The notes: generated from the sequence alone by a model not told the origin. Positions 12,467-22,605 are shown, counted from the first letter of the stretch. The stretch is 33,883 nucleotides of DNA from an uncultured Porphyromonadaceae bacterium (GCA_947177575.1 CAMWVA010000015.1:1-33883), one strand, 5' to 3'. A program made the numbers and translations.

Positions 12467-15367
12467 TCAGTACCAGTTGATACCGTTCTGGGCCGATGAA
12501 CGCTTGTCCCACTTGAGGTCCTGCAATAACGACGACTTGACAGCTATGTGGAAGTTATAGCTTTTGTACGGACCGACAGGCACGAACGAAGCGGTCATGG
12601 TGAAACAGTGTATGTCACGTGACATCGAACAGTTCATGTATGCTATCTTCTTCAGGTCAAAATTATATGAGGCCGAGAAGGAGAAGTTCCAGTTCTTGGT
12701 GGGGCGTATGTTGCCGCTGAACGAAAGGTTCTGAGTGAATTTGCCACGGAAGTCGAGGCGGTCGTAGTCAAATTCTCCGTATCCGTAATTGACCGAATAA
12801 TTGAGCGACAGGCTCCAAGGACAGCTCCATGATGCATACCCGTCTACATCCGCACTGTTTGTTTCATCTTCCTGACGGCGTCCGGCACGTGCACGGTTGT
12901 TGAAGGCATCTTCTTCTTCGGTGTCCGGCTCTTCGTCTGTGCCGTCGGTATTATTGCGTGAGTTATCGCGTGAGCTGTCTTTCTTCCTGCGGAATGTATC
13001 GTTATTGAAGGTATATGAGAACGAGGTTCCGGTCGATGACAGTTTGGCCAGACCCTTACCGTGAGCTATACGCAGACGGTCTACTTTAACAGGTGAGCCC
13101 GATGGCGTCAGAGCATAGCAGTAGGGGTCCCATGTGGCGTTGAGGTTGAGGTTGAAACTCTTGGTGAGGCGGAGCAGTATCGAAGTGTTTATATTCGACA
13201 GTCGCATCGAGTCGGCCGCAAAGTTGTAACTCTGACCTATCGACAGATTCTCGATGAGAGATATTTTCTTGATTCCGGTTGAGTCCGAATTGCTTTTGAC
13301 CTTCATCTCGAGGTTATTGGCCAGCTGTACAGTCACTGTGCCTGACTTTCCGGCCGAAGGAGCTCCTAACACACCGTGACTGAAGTATGAATAACGGCGT
13401 GATATAGGATTACCGTTTGAGTCGAAATACGAATAATTACCGAAATAACCCCAGAAAGGTTCCGAGAAGTCGGGTGAGGCTGAGAATGATACTGTCGGTG
13501 TCAGTACGTGACGTATCATCTGCACCTTGTCGCCAAGGAACTTCATTGGCTTGAAGAAGCCGTACACTTTGGTGTCGAAAGACAGCGAAGCGTTAAAGTC
13601 GAAGAGATTATAAAAACCGTATATAGTATCGAGTACCTCGCGTGAAGCCTGCGAGTCCCACTCGCGGCGTATCTTCGAAGTGTACATACGGTCATTCAGG
13701 GTTATCGATGGCGAGACGTTTATGTACTTCAGCAGCGAGAAGGTCGCCGATACCGGTATGTAGTGTTTGATACCGTTACGCCAGTCACGTATCAGGCTTT
13801 TCTTGAAAAATACGTCCTGACGTGCCGTAAGCGAATTCTGGAACTGTCCTGAATATGAAAGTTTGATTTTCTCGTACCAGCGTTCACCTCCTACAGCGCG
13901 TTTGCGCTTGAACGGAGCTGTCTGACTCATCGTTACCGTCAGATTAGGAAATGATACGGCTAATGTGGAGTCCTGAGTACGCTGTGCTATATTGGCTGTA
14001 GCCGAGGCACTCCATTTCGTGCCCGGGAAACGGTAGGTGAGGTTGACAGTAGATGACTTGGTGTTTTCGGTAAACGAATTGTTGTAATACGAGTTGAGGT
14101 CGTTGCGTGTATAACCTGAGGTAGCGAAGTTGACCGAGGCCGAAAGATTCATGTTCGGATTGGCCTTAGCGTCCTGACTGTGACTCCATACTACCTGAAA
14201 GTTATTCTGTTTTACATAGTCGTCCGAACCTTTGTCACCTGTGATAGTGGTGAGATAGGAGATATTGAAGTTACCCGAATATTTATAGCGCTTGCGATAT
14301 GTGGAGTGTCCCGATACACCCCACGAACCTTTCGTATATATCTCGCCGCGTACGGCTAAGTCGACGTAATCGTTTATGGCAAAATAGTAACCGCCGTCAC
14401 GCAGATAGAAACCGCGATTGTAGTCGTCGCCGAATGTAGGGAAAATAATACCTGACGAATAGTCTTTTGTGAAAGGGAAGTAACCGAACGGCAGAGCTAT
14501 GGGCAGCGGAACATCGGCCAGCACCATATATACCGGTCCGGTAACAATATCCTTCTTAGGACGCATTTTGCCGCGTGTCACCTGAAAGTAGAAGTGCGGA
14601 TGTTCATGGTCGTCACAGGTGGTATATTTACCGTCGGCTATGAAAAACGACCCGTCTTCCATCTTTTTTGTTCTGCCGCCGGTCAGATAACCCTCGCCTT
14701 GTTCCGTGATGACATCGGTGATGTATCCGCGCTCGGTACGGAAGTTATACTTCATCTGCTTCGACTCGTACTCGGTACCTCCGTCCTGAAATACAGGAGT
14801 GCCTGACAGGTTGCCTAATGAGTCATACACACCGGTAGCGTAGACAGTAGATGAGTCGAGCTCCATGCGTATCTCGGCCGAAGCAAGTTTGAAGGCTTGA
14901 TATTCTACTTTACCGTCACCGTAAAGATAGGCATTGTTATTGCCTAACATTATGAGTGAGTCTTTGGCCGAAAACTGCACACTGCCGTCAAGGTCAACTT
15001 TGTCTCGCACTATCTTCGACAGGCGTGTGCGGCCATCGGTACCCGGCAGACTGTCATCACCGGCAAGCGAGTAACGGTCATTTGGCAGTTGCCATCCCAT
15101 ACTGTCAACGTAGGCAGTACTGTCATTATAGAATAGGGTATCTGTCAGAAGGCTGTCAGCTGCTAAATACTCCTTCCCCCATACACTGTCAGCGACGTTG
15201 AGCGGTCCGTCAGAAGGCATAGCAAAAGCAGCGGCAGAATCGGTTTCTGTCGCCTTGCCTTGCATGTCATCGGAAGCGATCCGGCGGTAAGAGGGCGCTC
15301 CGAAGTGTCCGGCGTATGCAGCGGCCATCAGTGGCAGAGCCGCTATATATATCAGTAGTCGCCTCAA
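12467..15367 (-). CDS. lptD: LPS-assembly outer membrane protein LptD
   Basis: LptD forms, with LptE, the outer-membrane gate that places lipopolysaccharide in the outer leaflet. The 966-residue protein has a signal peptide (MRRLLIYIAALPLMAAAYA), an OstA-like periplasmic beta-jellyroll (about 115-260: NNNAYLYGDGKVEYQ, KYTTCDDHEHPHFYF) and a long C-terminal barrel with alternating aromatic strands. An acidic, Asn/Arg-rich insert (about 795-840) lies within the barrel and is probably a loop. It is longer than E. coli LptD (784), as usual for Bacteroidetes. It has its own promoter at 15433-15462. Confidence 0.93.
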   Translation of the reverse strand: MRRLLIYIAALPLMAAAYAGHFGAPSYRRIASDDMQGKATETDSAAAFAMPSDGPLNVADSVWGKEYLAADSLLTDTLFYNDSTAYVDSMGWQLPNDRYSLAGDDSLPGTDGRTRLSKIVRDKVDLDGSVQFSAKDSLIMLGNNNAYLYGDGKVEYQAFKLASAEIRMELDSSTVYATGVYDSLGNLSGTPVFQDGGTEYESKQMKYNFRTERGYITDVITEQGEGYLTGGRTKKMEDGSFFIADGKYTTCDDHEHPHFYFQVTRGKMRPKKDIVTGPVYMVLADVPLPIALPFGYFPFTKDYSSGIIFPTFGDDYNRGFYLRDGGYYFAINDYVDLAVRGEIYTKGSWGVSGHSTYRKRYKYSGNFNISYLTTITGDKGSDDYVKQNNFQVVWSHSQDAKANPNMNLSASVNFATSGYTRNDLNSYYNNSFTENTKSSTVNLTYRFPGTKWSASATANIAQRTQDSTLAVSFPNLTVTMSQTAPFKRKRAVGGERWYEKIKLSYSGQFQNSLTARQDVFFKKSLIRDWRNGIKHYIPVSATFSLLKYINVSPSITLNDRMYTSKIRREWDSQASREVLDTIYGFYNLFDFNASLSFDTKVYGFFKPMKFLGDKVQMIRHVLTPTVSFSASPDFSEPFWGYFGNYSYFDSNGNPISRRYSYFSHGVLGAPSAGKSGTVTVQLANNLEMKVKSNSDSTGIKKISLIENLSIGQSYNFAADSMRLSNINTSILLRLTKSFNLNLNATWDPYCYALTPSGSPVKVDRLRIAHGKGLAKLSSTGTSFSYTFNNDTFRRKKDSSRDNSRNNTDGTDEEPDTEEEDAFNNRARAGRRQEDETNSADVDGYASWSCPWSLSLNYSVNYGYGEFDYDRLDFRGKFTQNLSFSGNIRPTKNWNFSFSASYNFDLKKIAYMNCSMSRDIHCFTMTASFVPVGPYKSYNFHIAVKSSLLQDLKWDKRSSAQNGINWY

Positions 15368-15432
15368 GAAGTCAGGTGTGTACGTTGCTTATAAATAGGC
15401 CAGCCTTTATTTGTGGAGTGGCTGACAGCCTG

Positions 15433-15462
15433 CAAAGTTAACAATAACTTCCGATATGACAA
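15433..15462 (-). promoter_or_regulatory. Promoter of lptD
   Basis: On the minus strand TTG (15460-15462) and TAACTTTG (15433-15440) are separated by 19 nt. This gives a leader of about 60 nt before the lptD ATG. Confidence 0.75.
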
Positions 15463-15586
15463 TTTAAAAAATCTTAACGCCTCTGTTCGGTGTTCTAAAC
15501 TATTCATATTTAATACTGTCCCTGCTAAGTACAAAATTAAAATACTATATACGATCTGAACGCGGATTCAGGTGACAATACAGGCC

Positions 15587-15618
15587 GGACCGACACTGAC
15601 ATCTGACAGTGCCGGTCT
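15587..15618 (-). terminator. Hairpin after the YD-repeat-like gene
   Basis: A 12-bp stem (15587-15598 with 15607-15618, one mismatch or G-U pair) and an 8-nt loop lie 26 bases after the stop codon at 15645. The T-run is weak. Confidence 0.65.
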
Positions 15619-15644
15619 GGATGAAGTATGCGTGAGAACCGGAA

Positions 15645-17537
15645 TCAGAGCATTACCTTGCGGCTTGTGCCGTCAGAGTAGATGATGATATTTATACCCC
15701 TGACAGGAGCGGAAAGACGGCGGCCTGCCACATCGTAGCGTGCCACTTCCACAGCATCAGGATTAATGATTGCTTCCACACCTGTCTGACGTGCCGAATA
15801 GTAGTAGTCGAGATGTGAGGAAATAGCAAGGTTCCATTCATCTGTTCCGTCATAATATGCCAGATTGTAGTAGGTATTGCTTGAGAGATTCTTGTTTTCG
15901 TAGAAGGCTGCGCCTTTATTGGCATCGGGCCACATGAAAATCTTTGAGCAGTCGGCCGAGAAATCATACTCTACGTCCCAGCCGTATACTCTAAGAGGTG
16001 TGCCTGAAGTGCAGTCATAGTCTATGTACTCGGTCATGACGTCTCGCGGTCCCCATGTAAACCGGTCGATAGTAGTGAGTACAAGTCCTTCGGGTCCGCG
16101 ACGGTAGTGACGGCCTTCGTATGGAGTTTCGTAACCTGCGGCAGGATCGAAATCATCAGCGTAAAGGAATTCTTCTTTGCCGGAAGGTACTTTCTTTCCG
16201 TCCTCATAGCGGAAGCTCTCAAAGCCAAGATACCAGTTGTATTCAGGCATCAGGTAACGGAATATTTCCTCTTCCGGAGTTAACTCTCCATCTATAGCAC
16301 GATATGTGGCATAATAAATTTCATATCCATCAGCAGTGTTGTGTTCCACTGTCTTTCTTTCAGGACTGAATACTCCGCTTGAAGGTATGTTGGCCTCAAG
16401 AGATATTTTCTCAGTCACATTATCGCCGAGGGGATTATATTCATATACAGCGCGCCAGATATTGATATAATCATCAGTTTTCTTTTTACGGTAGAAATCA
16501 TTGAGTACTACGCGGCCATATTCATCATATTCGTAGCAGTCTCTGGAGTTGTACTTCTTATCCCCCCACTGACCGTAACCGTCGTCGCCGCTCCAGTCCT
16601 GTTTTTCACGGTTCCAGTACAGTTCCTCGCGGAGGGTAAGGAGTGCGGCATCGTTGTAGGTATAATCGATATGTTTATACTCAAGCCAGTCATTGTTTTC
16701 CCATGTGTAATCAATCTGCTGGGCGTCATCACCGTTCTGGGTATAAGCGAATCTCTGACCTTCATAGAATCCGGTCTGGTTTCCCACCCATGTATTACCG
16801 TCCCAGATATAGGGGAAATAGGACGTCATACGGTCCATCTCATCGTAGGTAGCTTCATTACGCAAGGCCGGTACCCAATCCATGTCGGGACCCCATGAAT
16901 AGAATGTCTCACGTGTGGTATTGTAATTTGCATCTACCTCGTACTCACCTTTCTGGAACGGCACCCATTCGCCCGTAGAATCGGGCATGTAGGCTATCTG
17001 CATACTGTATACGGGCATGTCGCCTTCGTAGACATACTCCATCATCACGGAAGTATCGGTAGCGGATACTTTTGTGGCTGTTATGAGTCGTCCCTGATTG
17101 TCATACTCATAAGCGTAATAACCGTCAAGCTGGTACGATTCACCGTCGGGTGCGGCGGTATAATTACGGCATACGAGAGGACGACCCGTCTCGGTGTATT
17201 CAAATGTCTGTTTGCTCATCAGTCTTCCGTCGAGATAATGTCCTACTATGGAGTCCATCTTCTCTCCACCTTCGTTTACTTGACGTGGCGCGAGCATGGG
17301 ACGTGCCGGGTCCGCCTCGTTCCAACCCACAAACATTGTCGGGGTGGTGTTACGCTGAGCCTGCTTATGCAGTCTCTCTGTCGGGCTGGCCGGTATATGG
17401 CGGTCCGAAGTCCGGATTTCAGTCTGACACGGTTCCACATGCTTTACAAAACCTGTGAAATCGAATTGTGCCTGTGCAGCAGCCGAAGCAACAGTAAAAG
17501 CTACTAAGGCAAGGGTGGTAAATGTTCTGCTCATCAT
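15645..17537 (-). CDS. Secreted YD-repeat-like protein with short sorting-like tail
   Basis: The 630-residue protein has a signal peptide ending near AAAQA. Several repeats of the form YxYDxxGRLxxxT occur, for example YEYDNQGRLITATKV, YEYDEYGRVVLNDF and YEYNPLGDNVTEK. These resemble RHS/YD beta-hairpin repeats but are spread over about 400 residues, not packed into a toxin shell. No toxin domain or core (hyperconserved) Rhs motif is seen. The C-terminus (VARYDVAGRRL, then RGINIIIYSDGTSRKVML) is the short tail shared with neighbours. It lies 34 bases after the M6 protease gene, so the two are co-transcribed and both exported. Its role is unknown. Confidence 0.8.
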   Translation of the reverse strand: MMSRTFTTLALVAFTVASAAAQAQFDFTGFVKHVEPCQTEIRTSDRHIPASPTERLHKQAQRNTTPTMFVGWNEADPARPMLAPRQVNEGGEKMDSIVGHYLDGRLMSKQTFEYTETGRPLVCRNYTAAPDGESYQLDGYYAYEYDNQGRLITATKVSATDTSVMMEYVYEGDMPVYSMQIAYMPDSTGEWVPFQKGEYEVDANYNTTRETFYSWGPDMDWVPALRNEATYDEMDRMTSYFPYIWDGNTWVGNQTGFYEGQRFAYTQNGDDAQQIDYTWENNDWLEYKHIDYTYNDAALLTLREELYWNREKQDWSGDDGYGQWGDKKYNSRDCYEYDEYGRVVLNDFYRKKKTDDYINIWRAVYEYNPLGDNVTEKISLEANIPSSGVFSPERKTVEHNTADGYEIYYATYRAIDGELTPEEEIFRYLMPEYNWYLGFESFRYEDGKKVPSGKEEFLYADDFDPAAGYETPYEGRHYRRGPEGLVLTTIDRFTWGPRDVMTEYIDYDCTSGTPLRVYGWDVEYDFSADCSKIFMWPDANKGAAFYENKNLSSNTYYNLAYYDGTDEWNLAISSHLDYYYSARQTGVEAIINPDAVEVARYDVAGRRLSAPVRGINIIIYSDGTSRKVML

Positions 17538-17571
17538 TGTGATGTGTTTGGAAGGGTATATATGTGTTTAT

Positions 17572-20166
17572 TTATTTAATTATTTTGGTTGTGCGGTTGC
17601 CCTGACGCCGCAGATAAAGACCCGGTGCCGTGATATTGCTGCTGATGCGGCAGCCGGTCAGATCATAGAATGTTGTCGGTTCAGCGGTAGGGATGGGGGC
17701 TATAACGTCCACTGAGCTTTCACCGCTCAGGTATCCGGTGGATACCGCTTCGGAACTTTGTGAGATTTCGGCTCCGCTGATGCCCCGCACGGTGAAGATA
17801 TAGTCGCCCGGGATGCTTATACCTCCGACAGTTATGAGCGTATCGGTACTTGGCAGATTTTCAAAACCGGCTACCGGTACAGCTTCGTATGAATGAAATG
17901 TAAGCGTTATGTCATCAATGACGATATATCCTCCGTTGCGGTTAAAGGTAAGTATGACACCTATGACTTCGGCAACGAAGTCATAGGTGTCGACAGCACC
18001 TTTCGCCGATACTTCAGTCACTGCTGTTTCAGCAGTTGTACCGTCAGGATATATTGCTGTCACGGTCAGTGTGTTGCCTGTTATCTGCGAACGGCTGAAG
18101 AACGTCAGTCGCTCGATACCGACATCGGTGTAATGTATTTCGAAGGTATCCCCGTCGTCAGACATACGCAGTGCCGGAGATGCTGTGCCGAACAGAGGCT
18201 GTGACAATGTGGAAGAAGTAGTGCTCCAGCCCCCGGGGAGATTATCGAGTCCGTTCGTAAAGTCATAATTTATTGTTTCGGTTTCTCCTGCCTGAATGGT
18301 GCTAAGTGTACAGAGATAGCCGGTTGCATTTTCAAGCGGTTGCCATGAAGCTGTGAAACCGTCGCCTCGCAGGTCGCTGATGATAACCCCTGTCGGACGG
18401 CTTTCAAAAAATTCAAGGGCGCCGGTAGTGACTGTCACAGGAACCGGAGCAGAGGTATAGGAGCCGGCAACTGCCTGAAGCTTCACACTATAGGAAGTGT
18501 TTGGTGTAAGATTGCCGATTGTCAGTGTGGCAGCATCGTTGAATGTAAGATTTTCGTAATCTGTGAGCGGTCTGTCTTTGGCATCTGTTACTGTGAGTGC
18601 ATAGCCCAGGGCATCTTCCTGTGCGGACCATGACAGCACGAACGAGCTGCCGTGTATGCTATCGATGTTAAGTGCCGGTGCTGCCGGAATAAACTCCGTA
18701 TCACCAAGTATGAGAAGCGTACGTTCTTCAAGGGGGTCTATATAATCGAAAGCAAATACTTCCTCACCGTTCCAGCCCTTGAATGAGAATGTTGTTACTT
18801 TTGCTGTACCGGGAAATACATCGCCATACATTGTAGAGGTGTTTTCGGTACCGTCGGCTTCCACTATGTCTATGTGCTGGTGTATGGCGTCGGTGTTGAT
18901 GCGGTTTGTTTCCCACAGAGTTTCGTCCTCATCTATATGCCATACTATAAGTCCTTCTGCGGGCAGGAAGCGGTCCCAGCCTTCTCTGCGGCGTGACTCC
19001 ACGAAGAAACATTCGCGTCCTTCAGTATCAGGAACCTCGATACGCAGCGCCGACCCTCCGGCTGTCAGAGGTGCGACAGACAGAATCCCCGGCTGTCGGG
19101 GCGCTGTCTCATCTGGTGTAAGCCAGCCGAGTACAGCACGTTCGTAGGCTGAGAAGGAAAGGGGTGTGTTCTGGTTATTGAGGTATGAGGCAGTGGCCAT
19201 AGTATCCCATTGTTCTACACCGCTTCGTCCTGAGGAGTAAAGTGTATCGTAATGATCGGCTAGACCGAGCACATGTCCGAATTCATGTACGAAAGTACCG
19301 ATACCGACAGGCTGCCACAGCGGAGCAGTGTTAAAACGTATCTCATTGCTGCAGGCATAGTTGTTGATGCGTTTGCCGTCAAGTACAAGGTCTACTCCCC
19401 AGTTGTCGAGCAGAAGACCGTTATGTGGCCATATTGCTTCTCGGCGTGAACTGTCAGCTTCACCGAAACCAGCATAGAAGAAATAGATGCTGTCTACATT
19501 GCCGTCGCCGTCGGCATCGAAATCCGCAAAGTTGATATCGGCATCAATAGCTTCACACGCTTCGACTACCATGCTCCATGCGTTAGGGTCAAGTTTATTG
19601 TCAGTGTCATCACCGTAAAACTGTGTTGTCCCTGAAAGCTGTACGGGACCGACCACTACAAATTCCGGGTCAAACAGTCCGCGTGAGCTATCGATATAGA
19701 AATCACGGGCTGAGCCGTCGGCACCGTTAGCGTGTGTGAAGCCCGGTTCGTTAAGCATGCGGTCATAATAATCATAAGCGTTCTCAACAGTGGTAAACTT
19801 ACAATCCGCAAACTCCACAAGTACGACCAGAGCCTTCTGATGACCCAGTGTTGGATAATTTGAGATACGTATATAAGGCGCAGTGCTTGCCGAGAGGTTG
19901 CGTCGCGGACTGCGTATAAAGTGTGCCGGTGACTGCGGTGTGGCAGGTTCGTAAAAACCGGCTTTATTAAGTGCTACCGGCCATCCGGATTGGTCAAATG
20001 TGCGGAAACCGTTTTCGTCCCCCACCATATAGAGAGTTATGACCGAGCCATCGGGCTGGGTTACCTTAATGGGGTCGGTTATCGCCGGCACCGCTTTGAG
20101 TTGCAGACTGCCTGCAGCCAGACAGAGCAGCAAGGTGATAAGGGTTGGTAAAGTGGTTTGCTTCAT
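17572..20166 (-). CDS. Secreted M6-family metalloprotease with fibronectin-like domains
   Basis: A zinc endopeptidase of the immune inhibitor A (M6) type. The 864-residue protein has a signal peptide and the catalytic motif H294-E295-F-G-H298, followed by GLADH (D304, H305). A DADGDG motif at 217-222 looks like a calcium loop. After the catalytic domain (about 100-480) come fibronectin-III-like segments (about 490-580 and 585 onward). A beta-sandwich insert follows with GLDNLPGGW and a FEIHYTDVGIERLTFFS stretch. The end is the tail YDLTGCRI, then GLYLRRQGNRTTKIIK. It leads an operon with the YD-repeat-like gene. The substrate may be a host or dietary protein; the sequence does not tell. Confidence 0.9.
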   Translation of the reverse strand: MKQTTLPTLITLLLCLAAGSLQLKAVPAITDPIKVTQPDGSVITLYMVGDENGFRTFDQSGWPVALNKAGFYEPATPQSPAHFIRSPRRNLSASTAPYIRISNYPTLGHQKALVVLVEFADCKFTTVENAYDYYDRMLNEPGFTHANGADGSARDFYIDSSRGLFDPEFVVVGPVQLSGTTQFYGDDTDNKLDPNAWSMVVEACEAIDADINFADFDADGDGNVDSIYFFYAGFGEADSSRREAIWPHNGLLLDNWGVDLVLDGKRINNYACSNEIRFNTAPLWQPVGIGTFVHEFGHVLGLADHYDTLYSSGRSGVEQWDTMATASYLNNQNTPLSFSAYERAVLGWLTPDETAPRQPGILSVAPLTAGGSALRIEVPDTEGRECFFVESRRREGWDRFLPAEGLIVWHIDEDETLWETNRINTDAIHQHIDIVEADGTENTSTMYGDVFPGTAKVTTFSFKGWNGEEVFAFDYIDPLEERTLLILGDTEFIPAAPALNIDSIHGSSFVLSWSAQEDALGYALTVTDAKDRPLTDYENLTFNDAATLTIGNLTPNTSYSVKLQAVAGSYTSAPVPVTVTTGALEFFESRPTGVIISDLRGDGFTASWQPLENATGYLCTLSTIQAGETETINYDFTNGLDNLPGGWSTTSSTLSQPLFGTASPALRMSDDGDTFEIHYTDVGIERLTFFSRSQITGNTLTVTAIYPDGTTAETAVTEVSAKGAVDTYDFVAEVIGVILTFNRNGGYIVIDDITLTFHSYEAVPVAGFENLPSTDTLITVGGISIPGDYIFTVRGISGAEISQSSEAVSTGYLSGESSVDVIAPIPTAEPTTFYDLTGCRISSNITAPGLYLRRQGNRTTKIIK

Positions 20167-20197
20167 AATCGTATTATGTCGTTCTGTTAGACGCCTG

Positions 20198-20228
20198 CAA
20201 AGTTATACAGTGGTTATAAAGCTGTCAA
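20198..20228 (-). promoter_or_regulatory. Promoter of the M6 protease operon
   Basis: On the minus strand TTG (20226-20228) and TAACTTTG-type box (20198-20205, reading CAAAGTTA on the plus strand) are separated by 20 nt. Leader about 30 nt. Confidence 0.75.
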
Positions 20229-20233
20229 AAAAA

Positions 20234-20272
20234 TCAATTCCCGATTTTTTAATTTAAAAAATCGGGAATTGA
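20234..20272 (-). terminator. Terminator of the TPR/AraC regulator gene
   Basis: A perfect 17-bp stem (20234-20250 with 20256-20272) has a 5-nt loop and an A6/T6 top. On the minus strand it ends in a T-run, 60 bases after the regulator's stop codon. It sits immediately next to the -33 box of the protease promoter. Confidence 0.85.
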
Positions 20273-20335
20273 GAGTATTGATTATTAGTATTTTAAGTCG
20301 CGGAGTAAAATAAGTATATATTTATCTGATCCCTG

Positions 20336-22021
20336 TCATATATTGAGCAGCGACCTGCGGTATGCCGATGGTGACAGACCTGTGGCCTGTTGGAAAAGCT
20401 TGTAGAAAGTAGTCAGTGAGTTACAGCCTACCTCACCGGCTATATCTTTGATAGGTGTCTCGAGGCGTGAGCGGTCGGAAAGAATCCTTACGGCTTCTCG
20501 CATACGGAATGAATTTATAAACTGGGCATAGTTCATATCGGCGTTTTCTTTTATTGCCTGTGCCAGATAGGTGGGATTGGTACCCAGCCGTTCTATAACT
20601 GCCTCGCGCGTAAGGTTGGCATCACGATACAGAGCTTCATCAGTCATGAGCTGCTGCAGGCGGTTGAAAAGCTCACGGGATTTCGATTCGCGGTTGGCTG
20701 CCGCCTGTCTGTCACGTTCGTTATGGTCCGATTGTTGTGTTTCGAGTTCTTCCAGCCGGTGACGGTAACGTTCCTCTTCAGCCAGCATGTTGAGGTTTTG
20801 TTGTACGATGTGTTCATACAGTCTGTTACGCCGGCGCAGTGTGACTATTACGTGGACTATGGCCGCAGCCGCTATGGCAAGCAGCAAAGCGAGCACGATA
20901 TTGAGACGCCGGCTTTCGCGGGCTTTCTGTTCTGCAAGGGTGCGCTCCTGTTCCTTATGTACCGCCTCAAGCATAAGCCGGCGTTCGTTCATCATACGTT
21001 TGCGTTCGGTACGTCCGAAATTTTCAGCTGCCTCCAGAGCTTTCGTCATATAAGAAGCCGCCAGTCTGTAATCTCCCAGATATTCATAATTCTGGGCTGT
21101 GATTTTATAAAGTTGCGGAAGGTAGTCGTTCGATGAGGCTGACTGTGCTTTCTCTATACCGGCGGCAAGCAGGCTGATAGCGTCATTGTAGCGATGCTCT
21201 TTTTCGGCATTCTTGCCGAGCACCATATACAGTTCAGGAACATAGATCGGGAAGTCTGATTCTATCTTTGGTTTTATACGCAGCAGTATTTCGGTTGATT
21301 CTGTTGTGTGACCTTCATAACTGAGTATTAGGGCTTCAAGAAAATCGAGTGTGTCGCGGTCATGGTAACCGTATTTATCGGCTATATCATACGCCTGAGC
21401 AAGATACTTACGTGCCTGTTCATACTCCTCACGCAGTATACTGAATTCCGCCAGTGATTTCAGACCGCTGTATAGATAATGTCGTTCTCCCGTACGCAGC
21501 CCGTAGTCGTAACAGTGCCGTGCATACTCTATACCGGAGGTATCGCGTTGCAGACGTGCTACCTGTGCCAGATTGCTGTAAGCGCTTCCCTCCATACCGG
21601 GATAGTCCTTACACTGCATAAGATAGTGCTGTGCCAGATAGTAATTTGAATTGGCATTACCCTCATAGATAGCAAGGCAGTTGAGTACGTTGCCGGTCAG
21701 TGTGTCATTGTCAAGATACTTTGCCAGTCTGTAAGCCTCATTCAGTAATTCTCCGGCTTTCGGACTGGCGCCTAAAAACATCTCGGCGCTGCCGAGGTAA
21801 TAGTCGGCATATCCTAAATAATAATCGTTACCTTCACGTTGACTTATGGTTCTCAGGCAGCTGGCGTGGCTACGTGTACTGTGAAAGTCACGTCTTTCCA
21901 TAGCTTCTGAACACAGTTTCAGCAAATACGCCGGATCATTTGGAATTGTGTCTTGCCGCTGAGTGGCGAAGGCGGTAAGGCTTGTCAGCATTATTATATA
22001 CAGGATAATAGTTTTCGACAT
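20336..22021 (-). CDS. TPR-sensor membrane regulator with AraC-type DNA-binding domain
   Basis: A single-chain signalling protein: a signal peptide or anchor at the start, a periplasmic array of TPR-like helices (about 25-340), one transmembrane helix (IVLALLLAIAAAAIVHVIV, about 375-395), a coiled coil (about 400-450), and a cytoplasmic AraC double helix-turn-helix (about 460-561). The last part includes NPTYLAQAIKENADMNYAQFIN, partly quoted, and IKDIAGEVGCNSLTTFYKLF. The layout resembles Bacteroidetes hybrid regulators but lacks histidine kinase and receiver parts. The likely input is a periplasmic signal. The M6 protease operon next to it is an obvious candidate target. Confidence 0.88.
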   Translation of the reverse strand: MSKTIILYIIMLTSLTAFATQRQDTIPNDPAYLLKLCSEAMERRDFHSTRSHASCLRTISQREGNDYYLGYADYYLGSAEMFLGASPKAGELLNEAYRLAKYLDNDTLTGNVLNCLAIYEGNANSNYYLAQHYLMQCKDYPGMEGSAYSNLAQVARLQRDTSGIEYARHCYDYGLRTGERHYLYSGLKSLAEFSILREEYEQARKYLAQAYDIADKYGYHDRDTLDFLEALILSYEGHTTESTEILLRIKPKIESDFPIYVPELYMVLGKNAEKEHRYNDAISLLAAGIEKAQSASSNDYLPQLYKITAQNYEYLGDYRLAASYMTKALEAAENFGRTERKRMMNERRLMLEAVHKEQERTLAEQKARESRRLNIVLALLLAIAAAAIVHVIVTLRRRNRLYEHIVQQNLNMLAEEERYRHRLEELETQQSDHNERDRQAAANRESKSRELFNRLQQLMTDEALYRDANLTREAVIERLGTNPTYLAQAIKENADMNYAQFINSFRMREAVRILSDRSRLETPIKDIAGEVGCNSLTTFYKLFQQATGLSPSAYRRSLLNI

Positions 22022-22054
22022 TGCTGTATGGACCAGAAGAGTGATGGTTTAGAT

Positions 22055-22597
22055 TCAGATGTGCCCGAAGCGACGGTGCATTTCGAGGAAGCGGGCGAGG
22101 GTGTCGTTGCCGTGACGCTCCATTGAGCGCAGTACGCGGTCAAGCGGTTTTTCGGCTGTAGGGTCGCCTGACTTGGAGTAGAATTTATCGGCATAGCAGA
22201 TAAGCTGTTCTTCGACTGTGACCGGACACATATCGCGGTGTGGCAGCGGCAGTTTCTGCTTCTCTATGTCGGCTACGGTCAGCCCGGCGCCGGTGTGTCG
22301 TTCGCACACCATCGCGTGTCGCGGCAGGCCGATGGCTTCGAGCATACGCCTCCCCTCGATGCCGTGACAGATGTAGGGCAGCGAGCCGTGACAAAGTATA
22401 CCCGGAGCGTCAGTATTTATAATACCTATATCATGCAGCATGGCGGCCTCGCGCACGAAGTCGAGGTCGCACTCCACGCCACGGTCGTGTGCACATGCCA
22501 GCGCCTTGCCGGCCACACACTCCGAGTGTGTGAGCAGCAAGGCGCGTAGTGCAGGACTTGAGGCGTAATACAGATTGATTACCTCAAGGGGTGTCAT
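22055..22597 (-). CDS. HD-domain phosphohydrolase, substrate unknown
   Basis: The 180-residue protein starts at MTPLEVINLYY (22597). A longer frame to 22630 overlaps ilvE. The HD signature is complete: H23 (LLTHSECVAGKAL), H55-D56 (AAMLHDIGI), CHG and CERHTGAG, and a late D near ICYADKFYSKSG. This is the HDIG-type group of small metal-dependent hydrolases, often active on nucleotides or cyclic nucleotides. The start lies 8 bases past the ilvE stop, so it is in an operon with ilvE. The pairing with amino acid synthesis does not define a substrate. Confidence 0.85.
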   Translation of the reverse strand: MTPLEVINLYYASSPALRALLLTHSECVAGKALACAHDRGVECDLDFVREAAMLHDIGIINTDAPGILCHGSLPYICHGIEGRRMLEAIGLPRHAMVCERHTGAGLTVADIEKQKLPLPHRDMCPVTVEEQLICYADKFYSKSGDPTAEKPLDRVLRSMERHGNDTLARFLEMHRRFGHI

Positions 22598-22605
22598 ATT
22601 CTTTC

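Noticed and set aside
15645-17537. Rhs-type polymorphic toxin
   Set aside because: The YD-like repeats are sparse, there is no Rhs core motif, no C-terminal toxin domain and no adjacent immunity gene; the tail is a surface-sorting type.
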